Notes: a model not told the origin generated them from the sequence alone. Shown: positions 1 through 5,496, counted from the first letter of the stretch. The stretch is DNA of 5,496 bases from Alphaproteobacteria bacterium (GCA_030424705.1 JAUHWJ010000174.1:1-5496), one strand, 5' to 3'. Made by a program: numbers and translations.

Positions 1-106
1 CCGCGCTCTCCACGAGGTCGAGCGCCGCCGCGAGCCCGCCGAGCCCAAGAAGCGCGCCGAGAACGCGCACGAGCACGGCTCCGCCGAGATGCCGAACCAG
101 AGTCAC
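1..106 (-). CDS. lptG: LptG, LPS export ABC transporter permease (N-terminal fragment, cut by window edge)
   Basis: This is the first ~35 codons of an inner-membrane protein that would pair with LptF to extract LPS from the inner membrane and pass it to the periplasmic bridge. The reading begins MTLVRHLGGAVLVRVLGALL, with the GTG start read as Met, and continues through a hydrophobic stretch ending in LDLVES. A short N-terminus, first membrane helix and [LI]DLVE-like ending are typical of LptG. The GTG at 104-106 overlaps the lptF stop by four bases (GTGA), so the two genes are almost certainly co-transcribed and translationally coupled. A GAGG at 117-120, inside lptF, lies 10 bases upstream as a possible ribosome binding site. 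I saw no in-frame ATG in the visible part. The identification rests on lptF context plus a short N-terminus, and the rest of the gene lies outside the window. Confidence 0.8.
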   Translation of the reverse strand, partial: MTLVRHLGGAVLVRVLGALLGLGGLAAALDLVESA

Positions 107-1317
107 GACCGCTCGGCCTCTTCACCCGGCCGAAGGGGCAACGCTGCGCGCGCGCGGCGGAGGGCGTTGTCGACAAGGACATAGAACTTCCGGACCGCGC
201 CGTCCGACCCCTGGCTCGAAGTTGTCAGGAACAGCCAGAAACCGAAGGCGAAGTAGAGGGCGCAGAGCCCCCAGAGCGCCGGCGCCGGCGGAACGGCGCC
301 ATTCGCGGCGAGGCCCTCCACGGTCTTCGTCACGTTCTGGAACACGATCAGGATCGCGAGCGCCACTACCACGCGCCGCCAGACTGGTGAGCGTTTCCCT
401 GCCACCGCGAGCGGCACGGCGATCAGCGGCACGCCGAGAAGGGCGAGCGCGCGCACCAGCCGCCCGTGATATTCCGCAGCATAGCGCGGCTCTGTCGGCA
501 ATCCGTCCTCCCCGCGGATACGGACGAGAAGCTCGTCCTGCGTCAGTTCGCGCTCGGAGCCGCCGCGCGGGCGGAAAAAGCCGCTGTCGAGATCGAATTC
601 TCGCTCGAGCAGGAGCGAGTCGAACCTGACGGAAAGCTCGCCCTCCGCCCGGCCGATCGAAACGGCGACCCCGTTCTCCAGCCGGAGCCGCAACGTTCGC
701 GTCTCGGGATTGGGGATGAGAACGCCCCGTTCAGCCGTCAGGATCCGCTCCGCGCCGTCCTCCTCGACCTGGAGGAGGAAGACGCGGGTCAGGTGACGGC
801 CGGTCGGATCCACCTCCTCGGCGGAAATCGTCATGCCCCGGCCTGCGTCGATGAAGGCTCCAGCCTCGACCCTCGCATCCCAGGCTGCGTTCACAAGCTC
901 ATGTTTAACTGCTTGAAAAGCGTATCGGGAGTAGGGTTGGAGATAACCGAACAGCAGCAGCGAAAGAATGCCGAGCGCCGCGCCGCAAAGTACGAAGCCC
1001 GCGCCGATCCGGCGGATGGACCAGCCCGCGCCCTCCATGGCGTCGAGCTCGTTCTCCGATCCGAGCGAGGTCATCACGGCAATGATGCCGACGGCGAAGG
1101 CCGCGGGAAGGGCGAGGCCGAGATAGTGCGGGACGAGATTGAGGGTCATCGAGAGGACGAGGCCGAGCGGCGCTCCCTTCCCGGTCAGCAGTTCGAAGAG
1201 ACGCAGGACCCGTTCGAGAAGGAGGGCGCCGAGCGTCACAGTGAGGGCGGCGACCATTGGCGTCGCCATCAGACGAAGGAGATAGGCGTCTATCGTGCTG
1301 AGCTTGAGGCGCATCAT
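103..1317 (-). CDS. lptF: LptF, LPS export ABC transporter permease
   Basis: A 404-residue YjgP/YjgQ-family permease, one half of the LptB2FG inner-membrane complex that uses ATP hydrolysis by LptB to lift LPS into the LptC-LptA bridge. Hydrophobic segments fall at about 18-38, 52-82 and 103-125, then 288-306, 314-330 and 346-366. The soluble part between (about 130-275) fits the periplasmic beta-jellyroll domain. The stretch GSENELDAMEGAGWSIRRI (86-104), just after the second hydrophobic block, matches the family's conserved cytoplasmic loop. E. coli LptF is 366 residues, so this one is slightly long, mostly at the C-terminus. The frame stays open 83 codons further upstream, but that stretch is Pro/Arg-rich and unlike the family, so I start at the ATG-ATG pair at 1312-1317. 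The true start could be either codon; only a weak AGAG (1321-1324) precedes them. It is the first gene of an lptF-lptG operon and divergent from a histidine kinase. Confidence 0.93.
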   Translation of the reverse strand: MMRLKLSTIDAYLLRLMATPMVAALTVTLGALLLERVLRLFELLTGKGAPLGLVLSMTLNLVPHYLGLALPAAFAVGIIAVMTSLGSENELDAMEGAGWSIRRIGAGFVLCGAALGILSLLLFGYLQPYSRYAFQAVKHELVNAAWDARVEAGAFIDAGRGMTISAEEVDPTGRHLTRVFLLQVEEDGAERILTAERGVLIPNPETRTLRLRLENGVAVSIGRAEGELSVRFDSLLLEREFDLDSGFFRPRGGSERELTQDELLVRIRGEDGLPTEPRYAAEYHGRLVRALALLGVPLIAVPLAVAGKRSPVWRRVVVALAILIVFQNVTKTVEGLAANGAVPPAPALWGLCALYFAFGFWLFLTTSSQGSDGAVRKFYVLVDNALRRARAALPLRPGEEAERS

Positions 1318-1330
1318 GCTCTCTGAAGGC

Positions 1331-1345
1331 CGCGCGGCCCGCGCG
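1331..1345. repeat. GC-only inverted repeat in the lptF leader
   Basis: A perfect 7-base inverted repeat around one central base (CGCGCGG-C-CCGCGCG) lies 14 bases upstream of the lptF start, in the 167-base gap between lptF and the divergent kinase. A second, 5-base repeat (GCGCC-GG-GGCGC) sits nearby at 1365-1376. If transcribed, they could fold in the lptF 5' leader. In DNA this GC-rich, such repeats arise easily by chance, and no T-run follows. I could not identify a convincing -35/-10 promoter pair in this gap for either gene. Confidence 0.3.
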
Positions 1346-1484
1346 CCCCAAACCTTTACGGGACGCGCCGGGGCGCCGCAACCGGGCCGCGGCGGCTCTT
1401 CACGCTTCGGCGCTGGCGCGACGCGGTCGATTCCCGTAGGTTTCGGATCTGCGGAAGTGTACGTGGAGGCAAGATCGGGAGCCA

Positions 1485-2837
1485 ATGGCCGGCGCCGCCA
1501 GAAAGACGTCTCGCATGGAAGAGCTTGAGGCGAGGCTCGCCGAGGCGGAGGATCTCCTCCTCGCACGCGAAGAGTTGTTTCGCATCTTCAACAAGTTCGC
1601 GGTCGACATTATGGCCATCGACTCCGAACAGGAGTTGATGTGGCATGTCGCGCGGGAAGTCGTCGGCAAGATGGGCTTCAACGATTGCGTGATCTATCTG
1701 ACCGATCCGCTCGGCGCCTATCTGCGCCAGGTTGCGGCGCTCGGCGCGAAGAACCCCGAAGGCTATGATATCGTCAATTCCCTCCGGATCCGCATGGGCG
1801 AGGGCGTGACGGGCAAGGTGGCGGCGAGCGGAAAGCCGATCATCGTGACCGACCTCTCGAAGGAGCCTTCATACATCCCCGATCTCGAACCGGCGTTGAG
1901 CGAGATCTGCGTGCCGATGATGATCGACGGCAAGGTCGTCGGCGTGATCGACAGCGAAGAGGCTTCGGCCAATGTCTTCACCGCCAACCACCTCTCGATT
2001 CTGACGACGATCGCGGCCATCGTCTCCTCGAAGCTGAAACTCCTTCGCGAGGCGGAAGACGCCCGGCGCCGCAATCTCGAGCTTGAGCGCACGCGGGAGC
2101 GGCTGGAGCGCGCCCGACGCGAGGCCGAGAGCGCGAGCCGGATCAAGAACGCATTCCTCGCCACGCTGAGCCATGAACTCCGGACGCCGATGAACGGCGT
2201 GATCGGGATGGGTGAACTCCTCGCGCATACGAATCTCGATGATCGCCAGCGCCAGTTCGTGGACGTGCTGCTCGCCTCAGCCAAGTCGCTGACCGGCCTG
2301 ATGGACGACCTGCTCGACATCTCGATGATCGAGGCGGGGGAGATGCGGCTTCAGATTGGCGATTTCGACCTTGAGGACATGACGCGCACGCTTGTCGGCG
2401 CCATTCAGGCGATGGACGTAGCGCGGGAGACGGAGATTACCCTCGCCCTCGACCCCTCGCTGCGGGGGTTCTGGCGGGGCGACGGCAAGCGCGTGCGGCA
2501 GATCCTTTCCAATCTCCTCAACAACGCCGTGAAGTTCACCGGCAAGGGGCATGTGCATGTGCGCGTGCGGCCTTTGGCCAACGGCCTCCGCTTCGAGGTT
2601 CAGGATGATGGCCCTGGCGTTCCCGCCGGCCAGCTTGGAGCCATCTTCGACCGTTTTCGCCAGGTCGAGCAGACCGAATCCCGCCGACATGGCGGGGTGG
2701 GCATTGGGCTCAACATTTGCCGCCAGCTCTGCCTCGCGATGAAGGGAGAAATCGGCGTCGAGAGCGAGGAGGGCGCGGGCGCGCTCTTCTGGTTCGAATT
2801 GCCGCTTGTCCGGGTCAGCGTGGCGAAGTCAGCGTGA
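1485..2837 (+). CDS. Soluble GAF-domain sensor histidine kinase
   Basis: A 450-residue cytoplasmic histidine kinase with no signal peptide or membrane segment. In order: a short N-terminal helix (about 10-40); a GAF sensor domain (about 45-185, with GEGVTGKVAASGKPIIVTDL and ICVPMMIDGKVVGVIDSE typical of the fold); a charged coiled coil (about 186-220); a HisKA domain with the H-box SHELRTPMNGVIGM and phosphoacceptor His230; and a HATPase_c domain with N-box NLLNNAVKFT (Asn347), G1 box DDGPGVP (374-380), F-box IFDRF (387-391) and G2 box GGVGIGLN (403-410). All catalytic motifs look intact. It should autophosphorylate and pass phosphate to a response regulator, but it has no receiver domain and none is encoded nearby, so it is an orphan. 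The GAF ligand cannot be told from sequence. An in-frame TAG at 1437-1439 with no start codon before 1485 makes this ATG the earliest; Met11 (1515) is the alternative. The closest SD-like runs are poorly spaced (GGAGG 15 bases, GGGAG 3 bases upstream). Confidence 0.93.
   Translation: MAGAARKTSRMEELEARLAEAEDLLLAREELFRIFNKFAVDIMAIDSEQELMWHVAREVVGKMGFNDCVIYLTDPLGAYLRQVAALGAKNPEGYDIVNSLRIRMGEGVTGKVAASGKPIIVTDLSKEPSYIPDLEPALSEICVPMMIDGKVVGVIDSEEASANVFTANHLSILTTIAAIVSSKLKLLREAEDARRRNLELERTRERLERARREAESASRIKNAFLATLSHELRTPMNGVIGMGELLAHTNLDDRQRQFVDVLLASAKSLTGLMDDLLDISMIEAGEMRLQIGDFDLEDMTRTLVGAIQAMDVARETEITLALDPSLRGFWRGDGKRVRQILSNLLNNAVKFTGKGHVHVRVRPLANGLRFEVQDDGPGVPAGQLGAIFDRFRQVEQTESRRHGGVGIGLNICRQLCLAMKGEIGVESEEGAGALFWFELPLVRVSVAKSA
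2814..2836. repeat. 9-base direct repeat in the overlap of two convergent gene ends
   Basis: GTCAGCGTG occurs at 2814-2822 and again at 2828-2836, with a period of 14 bases. The interval almost exactly covers the 23-base overlap (2815-2837) between the 3' ends of the kinase (plus) and the phosphoesterase (minus). The phosphoesterase stop (TCA on plus, 2815-2817) lies in the first copy. The kinase stop TGA (2835-2837) straddles the end of the second. Because 14 is not a multiple of 3, the two copies are read in different frames. Confidence 0.8.
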
Positions 2838-3699
2838 AGCGGCCGCGGTCGGCGAAACCGGCCGGGCCGAGCGCGCGACGAAGGATCTCGAACCGCCAGC
2901 CCGCCTCTGTCTCACGGATACGCATGAGGCGCCACTCGGCCGGCGCGGCGCCGCGCCCCGGGGGCGTGGAGGCGGAGGGGCAGCCCAGGACCGGGATGCG
3001 CCCGGCGGCTCCGTCGATCCAGGAGAGCTCGTTCCGGTGATCGTGCCCGTGGAGCACGAGCGCCGCCCCGGCCTCGGCGAGGGCGGCGGAAAGTGCGACC
3101 CGATCCCGCAGCGCCTTTCGCGGGCTCGCAAGGTCGGTCGGCGGATGGTGGATCAGGACGATCCGGCAGAGCCCCGCGGCGGCGTCGAGCGCGCGGCGAA
3201 GCGCGCGGATCTGCGCAGCGCCCGCCTCGCCTTGCGCGAGGAAGGGCGCAGTCGGGATCGCCGTCGAAACGCCGAAAAGCGCCACCGGCCCGATGCGCCT
3301 GAGCATCGGCCAGGCTCCCTCAGGCTGGTCCCCGCGGGTGAACGGCGCGTAGGCCGCTTCCCGCGCCGCCTCCGCGCCCGGCGCGATCGCCTCATGATTG
3401 CCGGGAACGAAGCTCAGGGCCTCCGGCGGGCCGAAGCTGGACAGCCAGGAAGCGGCGGCGGCGAACTCGCGCGGCAGGCCGAAATTTACCGCGTCTCCCG
3501 TCATCGCCACATGGTCGGGACGATGTGCGAGGATGTCGTCCCGCAGCGCCTCCGCCACCGCACGGAGATGGAGGCGGCTCCGCCGGCGGGCCCAGTTGAG
3601 CGCGCTCAGCCCCCGCTTTCCGAGCAGTTCAAGCGGCGCGAAGCCCCCGTGGAGCGGGAGATGCGCGTCGGTGAAATGCGCGATCGTGAAGCCGGGCAT
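2815..3699 (-). CDS. Calcineurin-like metallophosphoesterase
   Basis: A 294-residue class III metallophosphoesterase, probably cytoplasmic, using a two-metal centre to hydrolyse phosphoester bonds. The metal-binding motifs are all present in order: DAH (Asp11, His13) in AHFTDAHL; TGDAVN (Asp69); PGNHE (Asn101, His102); the IHHPP block (His184/185); and HGHDH (217-221). Size and motif order resemble the cAMP phosphodiesterase CpdA/Icc group, but the substrate cannot be assigned. GNHE rather than GNR and the overall length argue against LpxH. I chose the ATG at 3697-3699 because it puts the first motif close to the N-terminus, as is usual, and has a good ribosome binding site (GAGGA on minus, 3706-3710, 6 bases away). 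A GTG at 3762 would add 21 Arg-rich residues without a well-placed site. Its 3' end overlaps the kinase gene by 23 bases tail to tail, and it is divergent from the lipid kinase-like gene. No signal peptide is visible. Confidence 0.92.
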   Translation of the reverse strand: MPGFTIAHFTDAHLPLHGGFAPLELLGKRGLSALNWARRRSRLHLRAVAEALRDDILAHRPDHVAMTGDAVNFGLPREFAAAASWLSSFGPPEALSFVPGNHEAIAPGAEAAREAAYAPFTRGDQPEGAWPMLRRIGPVALFGVSTAIPTAPFLAQGEAGAAQIRALRRALDAAAGLCRIVLIHHPPTDLASPRKALRDRVALSAALAEAGAALVLHGHDHRNELSWIDGAAGRIPVLGCPSASTPPGRGAAPAEWRLMRIRETEAGWRFEILRRALGPAGFADRGRFTLTSPR

Positions 3700-3705
3700 C
3701 GCCGT

Positions 3706-3710
3706 TCCTC
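3706..3710 (-). promoter_or_regulatory. Shine-Dalgarno site of the metallophosphoesterase
   Basis: GAGGA on the minus strand, six bases before the ATG at 3697-3699. It is one of the best-spaced ribosome binding sites in the window, and it decides the phosphoesterase start in favour of the shorter 294-residue protein. Confidence 0.65.
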
Positions 3711-3763
3711 GCCGTGGCGCACGGCTTGCGAGGCCGCGGCCGAGCCGATAGGGGAGACGCACC

Positions 3764-3776
3764 CTTTCGCCGAAAG
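3764..3776. promoter_or_regulatory. 13-base perfect inverted repeat, possible operator or leader hairpin
   Basis: CTTTCG-C-CGAAAG is a perfect 6-base inverted repeat around one base, in the 86-base gap (3700-3785) between the divergent phosphoesterase and lipid kinase-like genes. It ends nine bases before the lipid kinase ATG, and its right arm contains GAAAG, the only Shine-Dalgarno-like run there. It could be a protein-binding operator, or in RNA a 5-base stem with a GCC loop that hides the ribosome binding site. A second, GC-only palindrome (GGCCGCGGCC, 3732-3741) is in the same gap. No protein or ligand is known; function is inference. Confidence 0.35.
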
Positions 3777-3785
3777 CCGCGCCTC

Positions 3786-4661
3786 ATGTCCAGCCCGATC
3801 GGCCTGATCCGCAACCGCGCCGCGACCCGCGCGGCGCGCGGAGCGCCGTCCGGGGCGGGCGAGATCCTGCGCATGCCGGAGGATTTCGCCGCGCTCGAGG
3901 CCGCGCTTTCGGAATTCCGGGAGGCCGGGGTCGCCGCAATCGTGATCGAGGGTGGGGACGGAACGGTGCGCGAGGTCGTAAGCCGCGCCTTCCGGCTCTG
4001 GGGGGGAGCCCCGCCGCCCTTCGCGCTGCGGCCGACGGGCAACACCAACCTGATCGCCCGCAGCGCGGGGCGCGCGCCGCGGGGCGTCCCGCTCGCGCCG
4101 GAGCGGCTGAGTCGGCGCGCCCTTCCGGTGCTGAAGGCCGAGCGCGCAGGGGCGGAGGCGATGCGCGGCTTCATCGCGGGGGCAGGGGCCTACGAGGCGG
4201 CGACGCGTTTCGCGCGCGAGGAGATCGGCGCGCGGCACGGGTTGCAGGTTCTGCTCGCGGTGCTTCGGCTTCTTCGCTCGAGGGCGCTCCGCGGACCCTG
4301 GCCGATCGGCTTCTCCGCCTCGATGGCGGCGCCGGAGAGCGCGCCGCGGATGCTCGTCGCGGCCACCTCTTTGCCCGGTGCGCTCCTCTTCGGCCTCTCG
4401 CCCTTCTGGGGCGGCGGTACGGGGCGGCTGCGCTTTCTCGACATCGCGGCGGAGCCTCCGCGGCTCGCCCTCGCCGCTCCCTTCGTCGCGCTCGGGCGGC
4501 CCCGGCGCTGGATGGCGGAGGCTTATCGTAGCGGCCGATCCGAGGCGGCGACCCTGCGGCTCGAGACGCCTTTCGTGCTGGATGGCGAGCCCTTCGCGCC
4601 CGGTGCGGACGGGCTCGTCAGATTCTCTGCGAACGAGACCGCGACATTTCTCTCCGCCTGA
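3786..4661 (+). CDS. Diacylglycerol kinase-family (DAGK_cat) lipid kinase-like protein
   Basis: A 291-residue protein of the DAGK/YegS/LCB5 superfamily, close in length to E. coli YegS (299). The family transfers the ATP gamma-phosphate to a lipid hydroxyl, such as diacylglycerol or a sphingoid base, at the membrane face. The N-terminal catalytic half has IGLIRNR (5-11), the nucleotide-binding GGDGTVREVV (56-65), then PTGNTN (83-88) where most members have P-x-GTGND. The C-terminal beta-rich half has LSPFWGGGTGRLRFLDI (204-220) and FVLDGEPF (263-270), a family hallmark near the metal/active site. No membrane helix is evident. I start at the ATG at 3786 because MSSPIGLIRN matches the expected N-terminus; an upstream ATG at 3714 would add an Arg-rich tail running through the divergent promoter region. 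Upstream of 3786 only a weak GAAAG is present, inside an inverted repeat. The substrate is not predictable. It probably heads a transcript with the downstream hydroxylase-like gene. Confidence 0.87.
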   Translation: MSSPIGLIRNRAATRAARGAPSGAGEILRMPEDFAALEAALSEFREAGVAAIVIEGGDGTVREVVSRAFRLWGGAPPPFALRPTGNTNLIARSAGRAPRGVPLAPERLSRRALPVLKAERAGAEAMRGFIAGAGAYEAATRFAREEIGARHGLQVLLAVLRLLRSRALRGPWPIGFSASMAAPESAPRMLVAATSLPGALLFGLSPFWGGGTGRLRFLDIAAEPPRLALAAPFVALGRPRRWMAEAYRSGRSEAATLRLETPFVLDGEPFAPGADGLVRFSANETATFLSA

Positions 4662-4680
4662 CCGGCTCGACTTGAACCCC

Positions 4681-4705
4681 TTGAGCGGGTATCCCCGGCG
4701 CTCAA
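4681..4705 (+). repeat. Inverted repeat / possible hairpin between the lipid kinase-like and hydroxylase-like genes
   Basis: TTGAGCG (4681-4687) and CGCTCAA (4699-4705) form a perfect 7-base inverted repeat around an 11-base spacer. An alternative fold pairs GGG (4687-4689) with CCC (4693-4695) inside a 6-base outer stem. It begins 19 bases after the kinase-like stop and ends 22 bases before the next ATG. No T-run follows, so it is not a standard intrinsic terminator. It could be a processing or stability hairpin, or an operator. Confidence 0.4.
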
Positions 4706-4727
4706 ACGACACGGGAGCGCGAAGCCG

Positions 4728-5496
4728 ATGGCCGCCGCCGAAGAGATCGAACCCAGACCCTCCGCCAAGCCGGCCACGTTGAACCGGCCGATCCGCAAGT
4801 TCGTGAAGAAGCGCGGCAAACGCCTCATGCGCTGGGTGGCGCAGTTTCAGGCGAAGGACGGGCTGGTGCCCGACACGCCCTTCATCGGCAATGATCATTT
4901 CCCGTTTCTCCGCGAGTTCGAGGAGAAATGGGAGGCGATGCGCGAGGAGGTCCTGGAGATCCTGAAGCATCGCGAGGCGATCCCCGGCTTCGAGCAGGTT
5001 TCCCCCGACCAGCATCGCATCGCCAAGGCGCAGCAGTGGAAGACCTTCATCCTCTACGGTTTCGGCGACCGGCTGGAGAAGAACTGCCGCCAGGCGCCGG
5101 TGACGGCGGAGATGCTCTCCCGTGTCCCGAACGTGCAGACGGCGTGGTTCTCCATCCTCGCGCCCGGCTACCACATCCCGGCCCATACCGGGGTCACGAA
5201 AGGCATCGTGCGCGCCCATGTCGGTCTCATCATCCCGAAGGAGCGGGAGAAGTGCCGCATTCGGGTGGCGGAGGAGGTTCGGGCGTGGAAACAGGGCGAG
5301 GCCTTCGCCTTCGACGACACGTTTGAGCACGAGGTCTGGAACGACACCGACGAGGAGCGCGTGATCCTCCTCTTCGATTTCGACAGGCCCATGCGGTGGC
5401 GGGGGCGCCTGCTCAACAAGTTGATGCTGAACCTGATGAAGCTCACCGCCTTCTATCAGGAGCCGAAGAAGAACCTCGCCGATTTCGAGGCGCGCT
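4728..5496 (+). CDS. Aspartyl/asparaginyl beta-hydroxylase-family dioxygenase, LpxO/OlsC-like (3' end beyond window)
   Basis: The first 256 codons of an Fe(II)/2-oxoglutarate dioxygenase of the Asp_Arg_Hydrox family; the frame is still open at the edge. The core block has PGYHIPAHTG (146-155), RAHVGLIIPKE (162-172) and FDDTFEHEVWND (195-206). Compared from memory with human AspH, His153 and His201 match the iron ligands, and Ser142, Arg162, His164 and Arg211 match 2-oxoglutarate contacts, with nearly identical spacing. As in AspH, the HxD carboxylate is absent. Bacterial relatives include LpxO (lipid A 2-hydroxylation) and OlsC (ornithine-lipid hydroxylation). The early PFIGNDHFPF (51-60) and late DFDRPMRWR (217-225) blocks resemble LpxO. 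There is no visible membrane helix, but residues 20-36 are strongly basic (RPIRKFVKKRGKRLMRW) and could sit on a membrane. The ATG at 4728 is preceded by GGAG at a 10-base gap, 66 bases after the kinase-like gene, suggesting one transcript. The family call is firm; the lipid substrate is inference. Confidence 0.88.
   Translation, partial: MAAAEEIEPRPSAKPATLNRPIRKFVKKRGKRLMRWVAQFQAKDGLVPDTPFIGNDHFPFLREFEEKWEAMREEVLEILKHREAIPGFEQVSPDQHRIAKAQQWKTFILYGFGDRLEKNCRQAPVTAEMLSRVPNVQTAWFSILAPGYHIPAHTGVTKGIVRAHVGLIIPKEREKCRIRVAEEVRAWKQGEAFAFDDTFEHEVWNDTDEERVILLFDFDRPMRWRGRLLNKLMLNLMKLTAFYQEPKKNLADFEAR

Noticed and set aside
466..1326. A 286-codon plus-strand open frame antisense to lptF
   Set aside because: It is charged, low-complexity and domain-free, and lies opposite a clear LptF coding sequence.
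1361..1391. Weak promoter-like pair for lptF on the minus strand (TTGCGG, 17 bases, TAAAGG)
   Set aside because: The -10 match is poor (3 of 6) and such pairs are expected by chance; not listed as a feature.
1318..1566. N-terminal extension of LptF by 83 codons
   Set aside because: The frame is open but the added residues are Pro/Arg-rich, cross the divergent gap and enter the kinase coding region. The canonical LptF N-terminus begins at the ATG-ATG pair.
3597..3608. 12-base perfect palindrome TGAGCGCGCTCA
   Set aside because: It is inside phosphoesterase coding sequence (the LSALNW region) and is explained by codon usage. It resembles the arms at 4681-4705 only over a few bases.
2815..3699. 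Metallophosphoesterase as LpxH (UDP-2,3-diacylglucosamine hydrolase)
   Set aside because: Tempting given lptFG nearby, but the motif is GNHE rather than the GNRD-type of LpxH, and the protein is longer than LpxH (about 240 residues).
2806..3807. A 333-codon plus-strand open frame antisense to the metallophosphoesterase
   Set aside because: It is Arg/Gly/Glu-rich without any motif. The minus strand carries all five phosphoesterase metal motifs in order.
3606..5330. A 574-codon open frame on the minus strand antisense to the lipid kinase-like and hydroxylase-like genes
   Set aside because: Long antisense frames are common in very GC-rich coding DNA. The product is Arg/Glu/Pro-rich low-complexity with no recognisable domain, while the plus-strand proteins have intact family motifs.

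Overview
The window is compact, very GC-rich bacterial chromosome with almost no non-coding DNA. It looks like a Gram-negative alphaproteobacterium. LptF/LptG genes imply an outer membrane with LPS, and the composition and gene types fit Rhodobacterales-like genomes; the taxonomic placement is inference. I see no tRNA, rRNA, CRISPR array, insertion sequence or phage gene, and no sign of recent transfer.

Layout, left to right: (1) On the minus strand, lptG (only its first ~35 codons, cut by the left edge) follows lptF with a 4-base overlap. These encode the inner-membrane pair of the LPS export ABC transporter. (2) Divergent from lptF, across a 167-base GC-rich gap, is a soluble GAF-HisKA-HATPase histidine kinase on the plus strand, with no response regulator in view. 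(3) Converging on the kinase, with a 23-base tail-to-tail overlap that contains a 9-base direct repeat, is a calcineurin-like metallophosphoesterase on the minus strand. (4) Divergent from the phosphoesterase, across an 86-base gap with a perfect 13-base inverted repeat, is a diacylglycerol/lipid-kinase-family protein on the plus strand. (5) Sixty-six bases downstream, in the same direction and reading frame, is an aspartyl/asparaginyl beta-hydroxylase-family dioxygenase, cut by the right edge.

A loose theme is envelope lipids. LptFG exports LPS, the DAGK-family protein probably phosphorylates a lipid, and the dioxygenase belongs to the superfamily that includes the lipid A hydroxylase LpxO and the ornithine-lipid hydroxylase OlsC. 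The kinase could be an orphan sensor for this region, but nothing in the sequence proves a regulatory link.

I found no clear new multi-gene system. The points most worth a second look are the possible lipid-hydroxylase identity of the last gene, the altered glycine-rich motif in the DAGK-family protein, the small inverted repeats in the short intergenic gaps, and the overlapping convergent ends of the kinase and phosphoesterase.
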